Shown here one piece after another: positions 26,401 through 35,217 of a stretch of 35,948 nucleotides of DNA. This DNA is from Planctomycetota bacterium (GTDB lineage: Bacteria; Planctomycetota; UBA1135; GCA-002686595): assembly GCA_029248265.1 (NCBI GenBank), contig JAQWJQ010000290.1, forward strand, positions 1 through 35,948, written 5' to 3'. Below the pieces are notes generated by a model. That model was not told the DNA's origin. It was given only the letters and a program-made list of their open reading frames with translations, and ran no database searches. A program made the translations under genes and the position numbers. Within the stretch, counting starts at the first letter, position 1. Each line of letters begins with the position of its first letter.

Positions 26401-26739
26401 ATGATCCGCCCCCGACTTCGAGTCGCCATCGCTGGCGTGTTACTGGCCACGGTCACCGCCTGCTCGTCGCTCGAGATCACTCGCGATACGGAGACCTCCG
26501 GGTCCTTCAACTCCTCCGCGAGGACCTGGGTCTTCCTCGGCTGGCACATGCCCCGGCCGGCCATCCAGATCGCGCACGAGAACATCTCGGACTCGGGTCT
26601 ACCCAACACCAGGGAGACCGAGGTCCACAGGACGGACTGGGGGTGGTTCAACTGGGTGATCGAGATCTTCTCGACGCGGACCGCCCACGTGAAGGGCACC
26701 TGGGGCTACTCCGGCGCCGAGCTCCCGCCGGACCAGTAA
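26401..26739 (+). CDS. Small hypothetical lipoprotein
   Basis: MIRPRLRVAIAGVLLATVTACSSLEITRD lipobox; 112 aa, Trp-rich C-terminus. Confidence 0.65.
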   Translation: MIRPRLRVAIAGVLLATVTACSSLEITRDTETSGSFNSSARTWVFLGWHMPRPAIQIAHENISDSGLPNTRETEVHRTDWGWFNWVIEIFSTRTAHVKGTWGYSGAELPPDQ

Positions 26740-26932
26740 CCGGGCGACCGTCGAGGCCTCCCCATCGCGAGCCGACGGGCGGTCAGGCTCGCGGGCTCAC
26801 CGGATCCAGCCGGGTGACCATTGGGCGCCGCGCGGGCACCGTCGTCGCCGCCGCTCCCCGAGGCCGCTCCGGGCCTGGCCCGAGGCACGCCCATCAGCTC
26901 GAGGACTCCGAGTAGGGACCTGCCGGAGGCCT

Positions 26933-28084
26933 CTAGTCGACCGAGCTCGGGCCCTGCAGGCGCTCGACCAGCTTCCTCGTGAAGCGCCGGCTCGCCGCCC
27001 AGGTCAGGTGAGACCCGTCCCGCGTCTCGAACCGCTCGGGGTGCGCAGCCGGGTCCTCGCCTGCGGCAAGGCCCGCCTCCTGGTACTGATAGAAGGGCAC
27101 ACCAGCGGCCTCCGCGATCGCCTCCAGCCGCGCATCCGGAACGAACTCCCGCTCCACGGCGAGGACGCTGGGGGAGACCGGAAAGCGCACACACGTCACG
27201 TCGACGCCGCGCGCCACCAGCGCGCGGAGCTTCTCCACGACGACCGCCTCCGCAGCGGCGCGCTCTTCATCGGAGATCTCCTCGAGCGTGATCCGGCAGG
27301 CGCGGACAAGCTTCTCCGCGTCCGCGACCTCGAACCACTCCCGGTGCCAGCGACGGGTCGCGAGAGTCCGGATGTTCTCGGTCCGGAAGTAGTTGAGCCG
27401 CTCGCGTACGACGCGGTCGAGCTGTTGGGTCCCCCCCTCCTTCCGGCGCGTCGTCTCGCGGAGGACCTTGCGGAAGCTCGAGAGGTGGGTGTCGACGATG
27501 AAGGGCGAGTAGCCCTCGTCAATGAGGCGCACGCGCTCCTCGTCGACCCAGATCCCGAGCGCGCTCTCCAGCGAGAGCGGCTCAAAGATCGGCGGCGGGC
27601 TGACGAGGGATGCCCGCATCACCGGGTTGGTCTTGGCGCCGAGCGTCGAGGGGGAGAGGGCGATCAGCATCCGCTCCGCAGGGAGGTCCATGATCGCAGG
27701 CAACAGCACCGAGAGGTCCGCGTTCGGCCCCCAGATCAACCCGACGCTGTCTTCACCTCCGCGCCGGACCACGTCGAGGTCCGTGTCGTCGTAGACGCGA
27801 CTGTCCCCCACGAAGAGCAGGTCAGCGGTTTCGACGTCCTGCTTGGCATAGAACGGACCGAGATTGGGGCCCGCCCAGTAGATGACCCCGTCGAAGCGGT
27901 TGGGGTGCATGATCGGCTCGGGGATGCGCGGCATCGCGACCGCCTGCCAGCACGCGAGCCCGAGCACCACCAGCGCGACCGTGGCCACCAACGGCCTCCA
28001 GGATTGGGCGCGGCGAACCCGGGCGACGGTCCCGTCGGGGTCGATGCCCGGCCACGCGCCCTCTTCTGTTGCTTGCTCCGCCAT
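26933..28084 (-). CDS. Membrane-anchored SGNH-like/DltD-like partner of MBOAT acyltransferase
   Basis: One N-terminal TM; ADLLFVGDSRVYDDTDLDVV (GDS motif), C-terminal DGSHLTWAASRRFTRKL (DxxH); TGATG overlap with upstream MBOAT gene. Confidence 0.7.
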   Translation of the reverse strand: MAEQATEEGAWPGIDPDGTVARVRRAQSWRPLVATVALVVLGLACWQAVAMPRIPEPIMHPNRFDGVIYWAGPNLGPFYAKQDVETADLLFVGDSRVYDDTDLDVVRRGGEDSVGLIWGPNADLSVLLPAIMDLPAERMLIALSPSTLGAKTNPVMRASLVSPPPIFEPLSLESALGIWVDEERVRLIDEGYSPFIVDTHLSSFRKVLRETTRRKEGGTQQLDRVVRERLNYFRTENIRTLATRRWHREWFEVADAEKLVRACRITLEEISDEERAAAEAVVVEKLRALVARGVDVTCVRFPVSPSVLAVEREFVPDARLEAIAEAAGVPFYQYQEAGLAAGEDPAAHPERFETRDGSHLTWAASRRFTRKLVERLQGPSSVD

Positions 28085-29535
28085 CAGAACTGGAAGTAGA
28101 AGAAGTCGGCCGTGTCCGTACGCCGGACCACCACCAGCGCCACGATCATCACTGACGCCGCGATCACCCGGTGCCAGGGACGCTCACGCCAGGCGAACCA
28201 CTCGCGGAGCAGCTGGGTCACGTGCATCAGCACGATCGGCAGCACGAGCAGCAGGTGGCGGGCCTCGGCGAAGACCTCCCAGCCCATGCCCTGCTGGAAG
28301 GGCACGATGTAGGCGATCCGCCAGACCTCGAACACCGACGCCACATCCGGGGCGCGGAAGAAGACCCAGTTGGACTGCATGAAGACGTTCATCAGGAGGA
28401 TCACTCCGATGCGCTTCGTGATGGCCGTTGCCCCTTTCGGGCGGTCGAGCGGCCAGCCACGGGCGCGCCTGCCGCCGTTGAAGGTGTTGACCCAGAACCG
28501 GTTCACCACGACGCCGATGCCGTGATAGAGCCCGAACATCACGAACGTCCACGCGGCCCCGTGCCAGACGCCAGCGAGGACCATGGTCGTGAGCATCGCG
28601 GTGTATTGACGCCCGCCGTTGCCCTTCTTGCCCCACAGGGGCAAGTAGACGTAGTCGCGCAGCCAGCTCGACAGCGTCATGTGCCAGCGGACCCAGAGCT
28701 CCTGGGGGCCCCGTGAGATGTACGGGTAGAGGAAGTTCCGCGGGAAGCGCATGCCCAGCAGGCACGCGAGCCCGATCGCGAGGCATGAGTACCCGGCGAA
28801 GTCCGCGAACACCATGCAGCCCAGGTAGACCAGGGAAAGCCACACGTGAGCGGGCGTCGCCTGCCCGGAGGGGATCATCGCGAAGATCCGGTCGATCTCA
28901 GGGGCGAGGTTGTCGGCGACGACGATCTTCGTGAAGAGGCCCCAGACGATCAGGTAGAGCCCGTTCTGGATCCGCCAGGGGGAGGGCCACTGGCGCCGTT
29001 GGAACTGCGGGAGCAGCTCCTGGGCTCGCACGATCGGCCCGGCGACCAGCTGCGGGAAGAAGGCGACGAAGAGGAAGAAGTCCCTGAAGGACTTCGCTGG
29101 AGCGAGCCGGCCCCGATAGATGTCGATCGAGTAGCTGAGCGTCTGGAACGTGTAGAAGCTGATCCCGACGGGGACGACCCAGGGGATCGCCGTGTTCACG
29201 CCCTCGACCCCGAGCGCGCCGGCGATCGAGTCGAGGTTCTCGAGCGCGAAGTGGCCGTACTTGAAGTAGCCCAGCAACCCGAGGTTGGTGCACAGACTGA
29301 CCAGGAGCCAGCGGGTGCGCGCCCCGTCCGTCTTCGCCGCGTGAATCCGCCCACCCGCGGCGTAGTCCACCACCGCGGAGATGATGATCAGCGGCAGATA
29401 GTAAGGGCTCCACCAGGCGTAGAAGATGAGGCTCGCGGCGAGGGCCGCGGTCTTCGCCCACGAGAAGGGGAGCCTCCACCAGAGGAGCCATGAGAGCCCG
29501 AAGAGGACCCAGAAAGTGCCGGAGTCAAATGACAT
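28084..29535 (-). CDS. MBOAT-family O-acyltransferase (AlgI-like)
   Basis: MSFDSGTFWVLFGLSWLLWWRL, AGPIVRAQELLPQF, RGPQELWVRWHMTLSSWLRDYVYLPLWGKKGN, MVLAGVWHGAAWTFVMFGLYHG. Confidence 0.92.
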   Translation of the reverse strand: MSFDSGTFWVLFGLSWLLWWRLPFSWAKTAALAASLIFYAWWSPYYLPLIIISAVVDYAAGGRIHAAKTDGARTRWLLVSLCTNLGLLGYFKYGHFALENLDSIAGALGVEGVNTAIPWVVPVGISFYTFQTLSYSIDIYRGRLAPAKSFRDFFLFVAFFPQLVAGPIVRAQELLPQFQRRQWPSPWRIQNGLYLIVWGLFTKIVVADNLAPEIDRIFAMIPSGQATPAHVWLSLVYLGCMVFADFAGYSCLAIGLACLLGMRFPRNFLYPYISRGPQELWVRWHMTLSSWLRDYVYLPLWGKKGNGGRQYTAMLTTMVLAGVWHGAAWTFVMFGLYHGIGVVVNRFWVNTFNGGRRARGWPLDRPKGATAITKRIGVILLMNVFMQSNWVFFRAPDVASVFEVWRIAYIVPFQQGMGWEVFAEARHLLLVLPIVLMHVTQLLREWFAWRERPWHRVIAASVMIVALVVVRRTDTADFFYFQF

Positions 29536-29633
29536 GGGGGGTGGTGCCTCCAGAGCCTACCCCGCGGTGGGCTCGGAAGAAGACGCTCGGCGCCAGAGTC
29601 TCTGGAGGTCGAGGAGAGCGAGCCTCGATCCGC

Positions 29634-31616
29634 TCAGCCGGGAGCTCCCTCTGAGCGGGTCCCGTGATGGGGCAGACGGATCGTGGCCCGCGCTCCGGGA
29701 GCGTCCCCTCGGTTCGTCACAGCGACCGCTCCGCCGAGGTCTTCAACGATGCGCCGGACGATGGCGAGGCCCAGCCCCGTGCCGCTGGAGCGGGTGGTGA
29801 AGTAAGGCTCGAAGAGCCGTGACTCCGCCTCCTCGTCGATCCCCCGCCCTGAGTCGAGGACGGTGATCTGCACCATCCCGTCCTCCACTCCAACGGTCCC
29901 CTTGATCACGCCGCCGCTCTCCGAAGCCTCGATGGCATTGCTCACCAGGTTGACCAGCGCTCGCTGCATCTCATCGGGATCCGCCTTCACCATGAGCCCG
30001 CGGCCCAGGCTCGTGCCCTTCTCGAGCCGCACGCCCCCATCCGCCGCCCAGGCCTGGTTGAGGTCAAAGACCTCTGCGAGGATGACGCCCGCATCTACCG
30101 GGACTGGGTCCCTGTGCTGCCCAGCGAAGGTGTAGAAGTCGCGGGCGATGTCGAGCATGTTGCCGACCTGACGCTGGACGACCTCGATCGTACGCTCGAG
30201 GATCGCGGGGAACTCCGGGGAGTCTTCTTCGTAGGCCCGCTTCAGCAGCGACGCGGAGAGCTGAATCGGCGTCAGCGGGTTCTTGATCTCATGCGCGACC
30301 TGGCGGGCCATCTCCCGCCACGCCGCGTCCTTCTCGGCTTCGACGAGCTGCGCGCGGTTCTCCTTGAGCTCGCGGGTCATGCGATTGAACGACCGCGCGA
30401 GGTCGGCAAGCTCGTCGTGACCGTGAACCGTCACCTGGGCGTCCAGGTCCCCGCTCGCCACCCGCCGGGTGAAGGCCTCGAGGTCCTGGACCGGCCGGGT
30501 CGTCCGACGCGCGACGACGACCGTCACCAAGATCGCCAGCAGCAGGACGATCGCGCTCGCCTTGGCGATGGTCGTGGTGATCTCCTCTACTGGCCCGTAG
30601 ATATCGGGATAGTCCACGCCGACGCCGACGATCCAGCCGAGCCCCTGCGGCTGCTCCGCTCGCGTCCGGCCTTGCTTGAACGCGGCCTTCTTCCGGATCC
30701 CCAGGAACTCATAGTCCGGGTACATCCCTGAGCCGCCGGAGTCGCGGACGGCCTCCCCCATCATGGGCAGGGCGATGCGTGGCCCCGAGACGCGCTCTCC
30801 GTAGAGTGACCGGTTGGGGTGCGCGAGGATGGTGTCTGCGTCGGAAGCCCAGACCCACGCGTAGCTGGAGTCGTAGATGTCCGCGGATGCGGACCCGGAG
30901 GAGATGCCGCCGGCCCGGCGGACGCCGTAGCTCTCGATCTCTCCCTGAACGACCCGCCACGGCACCAGCGTCACCACGCAACCGAGGAGGTCTTCCGTTG
31001 GGCCACTCCGCCGGACCGGCTCAACGAAGCCGAAGTGCCGACCGAGCTCCGGCCGCTGCCCCTCGAGGAGCCCGGGGTCGAGATCAAAGCGCGCCTGATC
31101 CAGGGTCACCGCCTGACCGGTCGAGGCCGACGTGAACCACGCTTGGCCCCTCCACGGGAACTCCCTGAGCCGGCGCTCAACCTCCGGGTCAAGGCCGGCG
31201 CCCTCTGCATCCTCCGAGTTGGTGACCACCACCGCCCCCTCCAGGTCGAGCACCACCGCGAACTCCGCGGCGCCGCGGCGCTGCACCAGCTGGTTGAGCA
31301 AGTAGGTCCCACGCGGGAAGCTCGCCGGCGACTCGCCGGAGGCGCTCGCCTGACCGCCGAGCTCCTGGAAGTCCAACAGGACCTCCGCGACGGTGGGCGT
31401 GGCCGCCACCACGACGGCGTCCTCTCTCCGTTCATCCACGATGCGGTCCAGCCGCTCCGACAGCTCCGCCGCGTGCCCCAACAGGTGGTAGCGCACGACG
31501 TCGTCTGCGAAGCGCTCGGAGACGAAGTCGTGGACGTACCACGCGAAGCCCAGGAAGGGCAGCACCACGACCGCGAGCACCGCCAGCACCCATTTGGTGG
31601 AGATACGCCTGATCAT
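29634..31616 (-). CDS. NtrY-like membrane sensor histidine kinase (extracytoplasmic sensor, HAMP, HisKA, HATPase)
   Basis: MIRRISTKWVLAVLAVVVLPFLGFAWYV TM; HAMP TRPVQDLEAFTRRVASGDLDAQVTVHGHDELADLARSFNRM; HEIKNPLTPIQLSASLLKRA; NLVSNAIEAS; YFTTRSSGTGLGLAIVRRIVEDLGG. Confidence 0.9.
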   Translation of the reverse strand: MIRRISTKWVLAVLAVVVLPFLGFAWYVHDFVSERFADDVVRYHLLGHAAELSERLDRIVDERREDAVVVAATPTVAEVLLDFQELGGQASASGESPASFPRGTYLLNQLVQRRGAAEFAVVLDLEGAVVVTNSEDAEGAGLDPEVERRLREFPWRGQAWFTSASTGQAVTLDQARFDLDPGLLEGQRPELGRHFGFVEPVRRSGPTEDLLGCVVTLVPWRVVQGEIESYGVRRAGGISSGSASADIYDSSYAWVWASDADTILAHPNRSLYGERVSGPRIALPMMGEAVRDSGGSGMYPDYEFLGIRKKAAFKQGRTRAEQPQGLGWIVGVGVDYPDIYGPVEEITTTIAKASAIVLLLAILVTVVVARRTTRPVQDLEAFTRRVASGDLDAQVTVHGHDELADLARSFNRMTRELKENRAQLVEAEKDAAWREMARQVAHEIKNPLTPIQLSASLLKRAYEEDSPEFPAILERTIEVVQRQVGNMLDIARDFYTFAGQHRDPVPVDAGVILAEVFDLNQAWAADGGVRLEKGTSLGRGLMVKADPDEMQRALVNLVSNAIEASESGGVIKGTVGVEDGMVQITVLDSGRGIDEEAESRLFEPYFTTRSSGTGLGLAIVRRIVEDLGGAVAVTNRGDAPGARATIRLPHHGTRSEGAPG

Positions 31617-31661
31617 CCGCCTCAGTGTAGAGGGTCCCCTCCCGTCACCAGCACTCTCACT

Positions 31662-31671
31662 TGACATGTCA
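31662..31671. promoter_or_regulatory. Perfect palindrome TGACATGTCA overlapping a TTGACA box in a divergent promoter region
   Basis: TTGACATGTCA at 31661..31671 between genes starting at 31616 (-) and 31704 (+). Confidence 0.35.
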
Positions 31672-31703
31672 GGGGAGCGCACAACAACCTTCGTGCCGCC
31701 CCC

Positions 31704-32717
31704 ATGCCGTCCACAAGCCCCCCCCAACGCGTCCTCGTCGTGCGCCTGTCCCACCTGGGGGACATCGCGCAAGCGATTCCGCTCATCCACGCCCTGCGCG
31801 CGCGGTGGCCGTCCGCGGAGATCGGCTGGGCGGTTCAACCCGAGTTCGCGCCCCTTATCGAGCCCCTGGCCACGGTCCTCCCCTTCGACCGCAAGGGTGG
31901 GCTCCAGGCGTGGCGAACCTTCCGCGCGGCGGCGCGACGCTTCCGCGCCGACCTGGTCATCGACGCCCAGGGGAACTGGAAGAGCGCGGTCGCCTCGCTC
32001 CTGGCCAGCCGAGGCCACTCCCGCCGGGTGGGCTTCGCCCTCGAGCACTGGCAGGAACCGCTGGCGGCCCGCCTCTTGCGGCCAGACCTCGCTCCGCCCT
32101 CCATCGGGCCCCACCTCGTCCAGCGGGCCGTCTCGCTCGCGACCTCCGTCACCGGTCACGACTCTCCACCTCGCCTTGACCCCGCGCTCACCGAGGCCGA
32201 GATGCAGGAAGGCCGCGAGTTGATCCAGCCAGCGGGGGGCGCTCCAGTCCTGCTCCACCCGGGCGCCCCTGGAGACCCGCGATCATGGCCCACCGACGCC
32301 TACCGCCAGCTCGCCTGCGAGCTGCTCGACCGCGGCGTTGAAGTCTTCGTCCTGACCGGCCCCAGCGAGGTCTCCGTCGGGCTTCAACTGCAGGAGTCCC
32401 TGCCCAGAGCCAAACACCTCGTGGGGCAACGGGGGCTTCGGACGCTTGCCTCTGCTCTGGCGGCGGCCACCCAGCGCGGCGGCTGCCTCGTGGCGGGTGA
32501 CTCGGGTCCAGCCCATGTCGGCGCCTCCGTCGGGCTGCCCGTCGTGCTCATCGCAGGGCCCGAGGATCCTGCCCACACAGGCCCCTGGCCAGTGGCACCC
32601 GCAGCAGTCCACCGGGTCGCGGGGCCGCCTTGGCGAGTACGCGCGATCACCGAGGTGTCTGTGGAGGACGCCCTCAAGGCCGTCCTCTCAGTGATCACTC
32701 CCCCTCGAGGCCGCTGA
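31704..32717 (+). CDS. Glycosyltransferase family 9 (heptosyltransferase-like)
   Basis: RVLVVRLSHLGDIAQAIPLIHALRARWPSAEIGWAVQPEFAPLIE; VLLHPGAPGDPRSWP; GDSGPAHVGASVGLPVVLIAGPEDPAHTGPW. Confidence 0.9.
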   Translation: MPSTSPPQRVLVVRLSHLGDIAQAIPLIHALRARWPSAEIGWAVQPEFAPLIEPLATVLPFDRKGGLQAWRTFRAAARRFRADLVIDAQGNWKSAVASLLASRGHSRRVGFALEHWQEPLAARLLRPDLAPPSIGPHLVQRAVSLATSVTGHDSPPRLDPALTEAEMQEGRELIQPAGGAPVLLHPGAPGDPRSWPTDAYRQLACELLDRGVEVFVLTGPSEVSVGLQLQESLPRAKHLVGQRGLRTLASALAAATQRGGCLVAGDSGPAHVGASVGLPVVLIAGPEDPAHTGPWPVAPAAVHRVAGPPWRVRAITEVSVEDALKAVLSVITPPRGR

Positions 32718-33933
32718 TCTGATCGAGGATGTCCTTGTACTCTGGCCAGAAGACCTCGATCTGGCGGAGGAGGACGAGCTTCTCAGCCGGGGCGGAAGCG
32801 GCCTCAGCCTCGGCGTAGAGGCGCGCAGCCTCCGCCACATAGGCCTCCAGCGCCTCGAGCCGCGCCCGCGCGTCCTCATAGAAGTCTCGCCCGTCGAGCA
32901 CCTCTCGGTACGCGAGAATGGCCGCACCGAACACGAAGTCATGCTCCAGGTCGAGGGCTCGGCGATAGAGCTGCTCGACCTTGATCGAGCCGATCTGCTC
33001 CCGGGTGGCCTCCACCGCGTCGGCCTGCATCGTCGTGCGCTCGGCGGCCTCGGAGAGCAGGAGCTCCGCCTCCTCGAACTCTGAGCGGAGGACAAAAGAC
33101 CCCGCCTCGTTCAGGAGCTCCGCGACCTCTGCTTCGACACGCATGGTGCCTAGAGCGGTCTCGATCTCCTCGGACAAGGGATCCAGTCGCTGCGCCTCCG
33201 CGTACTCGGCCCGAGCCGCCGCGAAGCGTCGATCTGCCACGAGCTCCTTGGCGTACTCCACACGCGCCAGGGACTTCTCTCGGCGGACCTCTGTGATCCG
33301 GCGTCGAGTCCGCTCCGACTCAGCGTCGTAGCGCCTCGACTTCTCAAAGCTGTTCTCTGATTCGTTGAGCCGCAGCTCGGTGAGGTCGCGGACGCCGTCG
33401 AAGTAATAGTCCTTCGCGAGCCCAGCGCGGTAGTCCTCGAGCAACTGGACGCGGGCGAGGCCCGCGGGCGCGAGACCGTGGTCGGGCTCGTAGCCGATGG
33501 CGCGCTCGTACGCGACGCGCGCGGCCTCGAACTGACTGGAGGCCATCGCAGAGCGAGCGATCTCGAACCAGCGGTCCGCCTGCTTGCGCTGAATGCGGCG
33601 GCGCCACGCGTCGAGCATCGGCTCCTCTGGGAACCTCCCTTCGATCTCGTCGAGCAACTCAAGCGCCGCGTCGTCTTCATCCGCGAACGACAGGCTCCGT
33701 ACCACCTCCAACCCAGAGGCGATCGAGACCTCGACCGCGGCCCTCGCCAGGTCTTCCTGGAGGGGGCTGTCCGCAGGGATCTGAGCCTTGGCCGCATCGG
33801 CGGCCGCGGCGGCCGCCTCGTAGTCCCCGCTCCTCGTCAAGGTCTGGACCTCGAGCAGGAGCATCTCAGGGGTCGTGTTCGAGCTGGCGCACGCGCTCAG
33901 GAGGAGCGCTGCGACGGTGAGGAGGCGGGTCAT
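32695..33933 (-). CDS. Hypothetical lipoprotein with TPR-like/coiled-coil repeats
   Basis: MTRLLTVAALLLSACASSNTTPEMLLLEVQTLTRSGDYEAAAAAADAAKAQIP...; helical repeats throughout; 23-bp 3' overlap with the GT9 gene. Confidence 0.7.
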   Translation of the reverse strand: MTRLLTVAALLLSACASSNTTPEMLLLEVQTLTRSGDYEAAAAAADAAKAQIPADSPLQEDLARAAVEVSIASGLEVVRSLSFADEDDAALELLDEIEGRFPEEPMLDAWRRRIQRKQADRWFEIARSAMASSQFEAARVAYERAIGYEPDHGLAPAGLARVQLLEDYRAGLAKDYYFDGVRDLTELRLNESENSFEKSRRYDAESERTRRRITEVRREKSLARVEYAKELVADRRFAAARAEYAEAQRLDPLSEEIETALGTMRVEAEVAELLNEAGSFVLRSEFEEAELLLSEAAERTTMQADAVEATREQIGSIKVEQLYRRALDLEHDFVFGAAILAYREVLDGRDFYEDARARLEALEAYVAEAARLYAEAEAASAPAEKLVLLRQIEVFWPEYKDILDQISGLEGE

Positions 33934-34035
33934 GGTGGCCGAGACGAGCGGGCGCCCCAGGTCTTCCCCGGGGAGCACAAATATGGAGACCTGGGAACCG
34001 ACCACCCCCACGCAGGGACGGCCAGTGAGGGTCGG

Positions 34036-35217
34036 TCAGCTTCGTAGGGAATCGTAGAGCATGATCCCGAGGCTCCCGAAGACCAGAACGGGGATCCATG
34101 CGGAGAGAAGCGGAGATAGCTGCCCCTTGACCCCCAGCGTGCGGAACACGAAGTCCGCAGAGTAGTAGAACACGCACAGCAACCCGCCCAGGGCGATCCG
34201 GTCCGTGCTCCGCCCCCGCTCATAATTGAACATCAGCGGGATCCCCACGAGCAGCAGCAGGAGGTTCGCCAGGGGGAAGGTCAGGTGGTAGTGCCAGAGG
34301 GTCTGATACGAGTTGTCATCAGGGTCTCGCGCCATGAGCTCCCTGACCTCGGAGAACGTCAGCTCGAGAGGAGCCTCCTTGGCCCGGCGGTAGGTGAGCG
34401 CCAGGTCCGGCGTGAAGGCGTAGTCCTCGAGGGTGTCCACGGCCTCATCCGAGGACGCGCCGTCTCCGTCGGGATCGATGGTCGCGCGGACTCCCCCCTC
34501 GAGGTCCCAGCCCGCACCGTTCCAGACCGCGCGCTCCGCGTCGATGCGGACGTACCGCCCCGCCCCCTCCTGCCCCAGCGTCCGCCGGATCGCGGTGAGC
34601 CGCTCGATGCGCGGCGGGCTCCCGTCGGCGGGACGCGGGATGAACTCATTGAGGAAGACGAGGCTCCCGGCATCCTCAATGACGGCGACGTCCTCGTAGT
34701 GCTCCTCGAAGCGGTGCTCCACGAGGACGTCACGGGCTGCGTCTCGGTCCCGGGCGACTCCAAGGCCGACCGCCTCCCGCAGGAAGAACATGCCCACCGC
34801 CAGCAGGAGCCCAGCGAGGAACACGGGCAGCAACATCCGCCGCGCGCTGATCCCCGCGCCGAGCACAGCGGTGACCTCACGCGCCTTGAGCAGCTTGGCC
34901 ACGGTGAACATGCCCGCGAGGAGCGTGATGAAGGGCGCGACCTGGAGGAACAGGTACGGGAGGTTCAACCCGTAGTACATCGCGAGCACCGAGGTCGGCG
35001 CGCTCGACCCGTCCTCCCAGGTCTCCAGGTAGTCATCGAGGTTCGACGCCATGTCGATGACCATGAAGAGGCCCGTCATCAGCAACATGGCGAGCAGGTA
35101 GGACCTGAAGAAGTGCGACGCGACGTAGCGGTCGAGACGGCAGCCGAGGGCAAGCCGGCGCGCTGACGCGCGGCGGGCCCCCCCCGCCGCCTCGGTGTTC
35201 TTGGTGGGTCGACTCAT
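34036..35217 (-). CDS. LptF/LptG (YjgP/YjgQ) family permease
   Basis: LDRYVASHFFRSYLLAMLLMTGLFMVIDMASNLDDYL, LLKAREVTAVLGAGISARRMLLPVFLAGLLLA, HYHLTFPLANLLLLLVGIPLMF. Confidence 0.9.
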   Translation of the reverse strand: MSRPTKNTEAAGGARRASARRLALGCRLDRYVASHFFRSYLLAMLLMTGLFMVIDMASNLDDYLETWEDGSSAPTSVLAMYYGLNLPYLFLQVAPFITLLAGMFTVAKLLKAREVTAVLGAGISARRMLLPVFLAGLLLAVGMFFLREAVGLGVARDRDAARDVLVEHRFEEHYEDVAVIEDAGSLVFLNEFIPRPADGSPPRIERLTAIRRTLGQEGAGRYVRIDAERAVWNGAGWDLEGGVRATIDPDGDGASSDEAVDTLEDYAFTPDLALTYRRAKEAPLELTFSEVRELMARDPDDNSYQTLWHYHLTFPLANLLLLLVGIPLMFNYERGRSTDRIALGGLLCVFYYSADFVFRTLGVKGQLSPLLSAWIPVLVFGSLGIMLYDSLRS

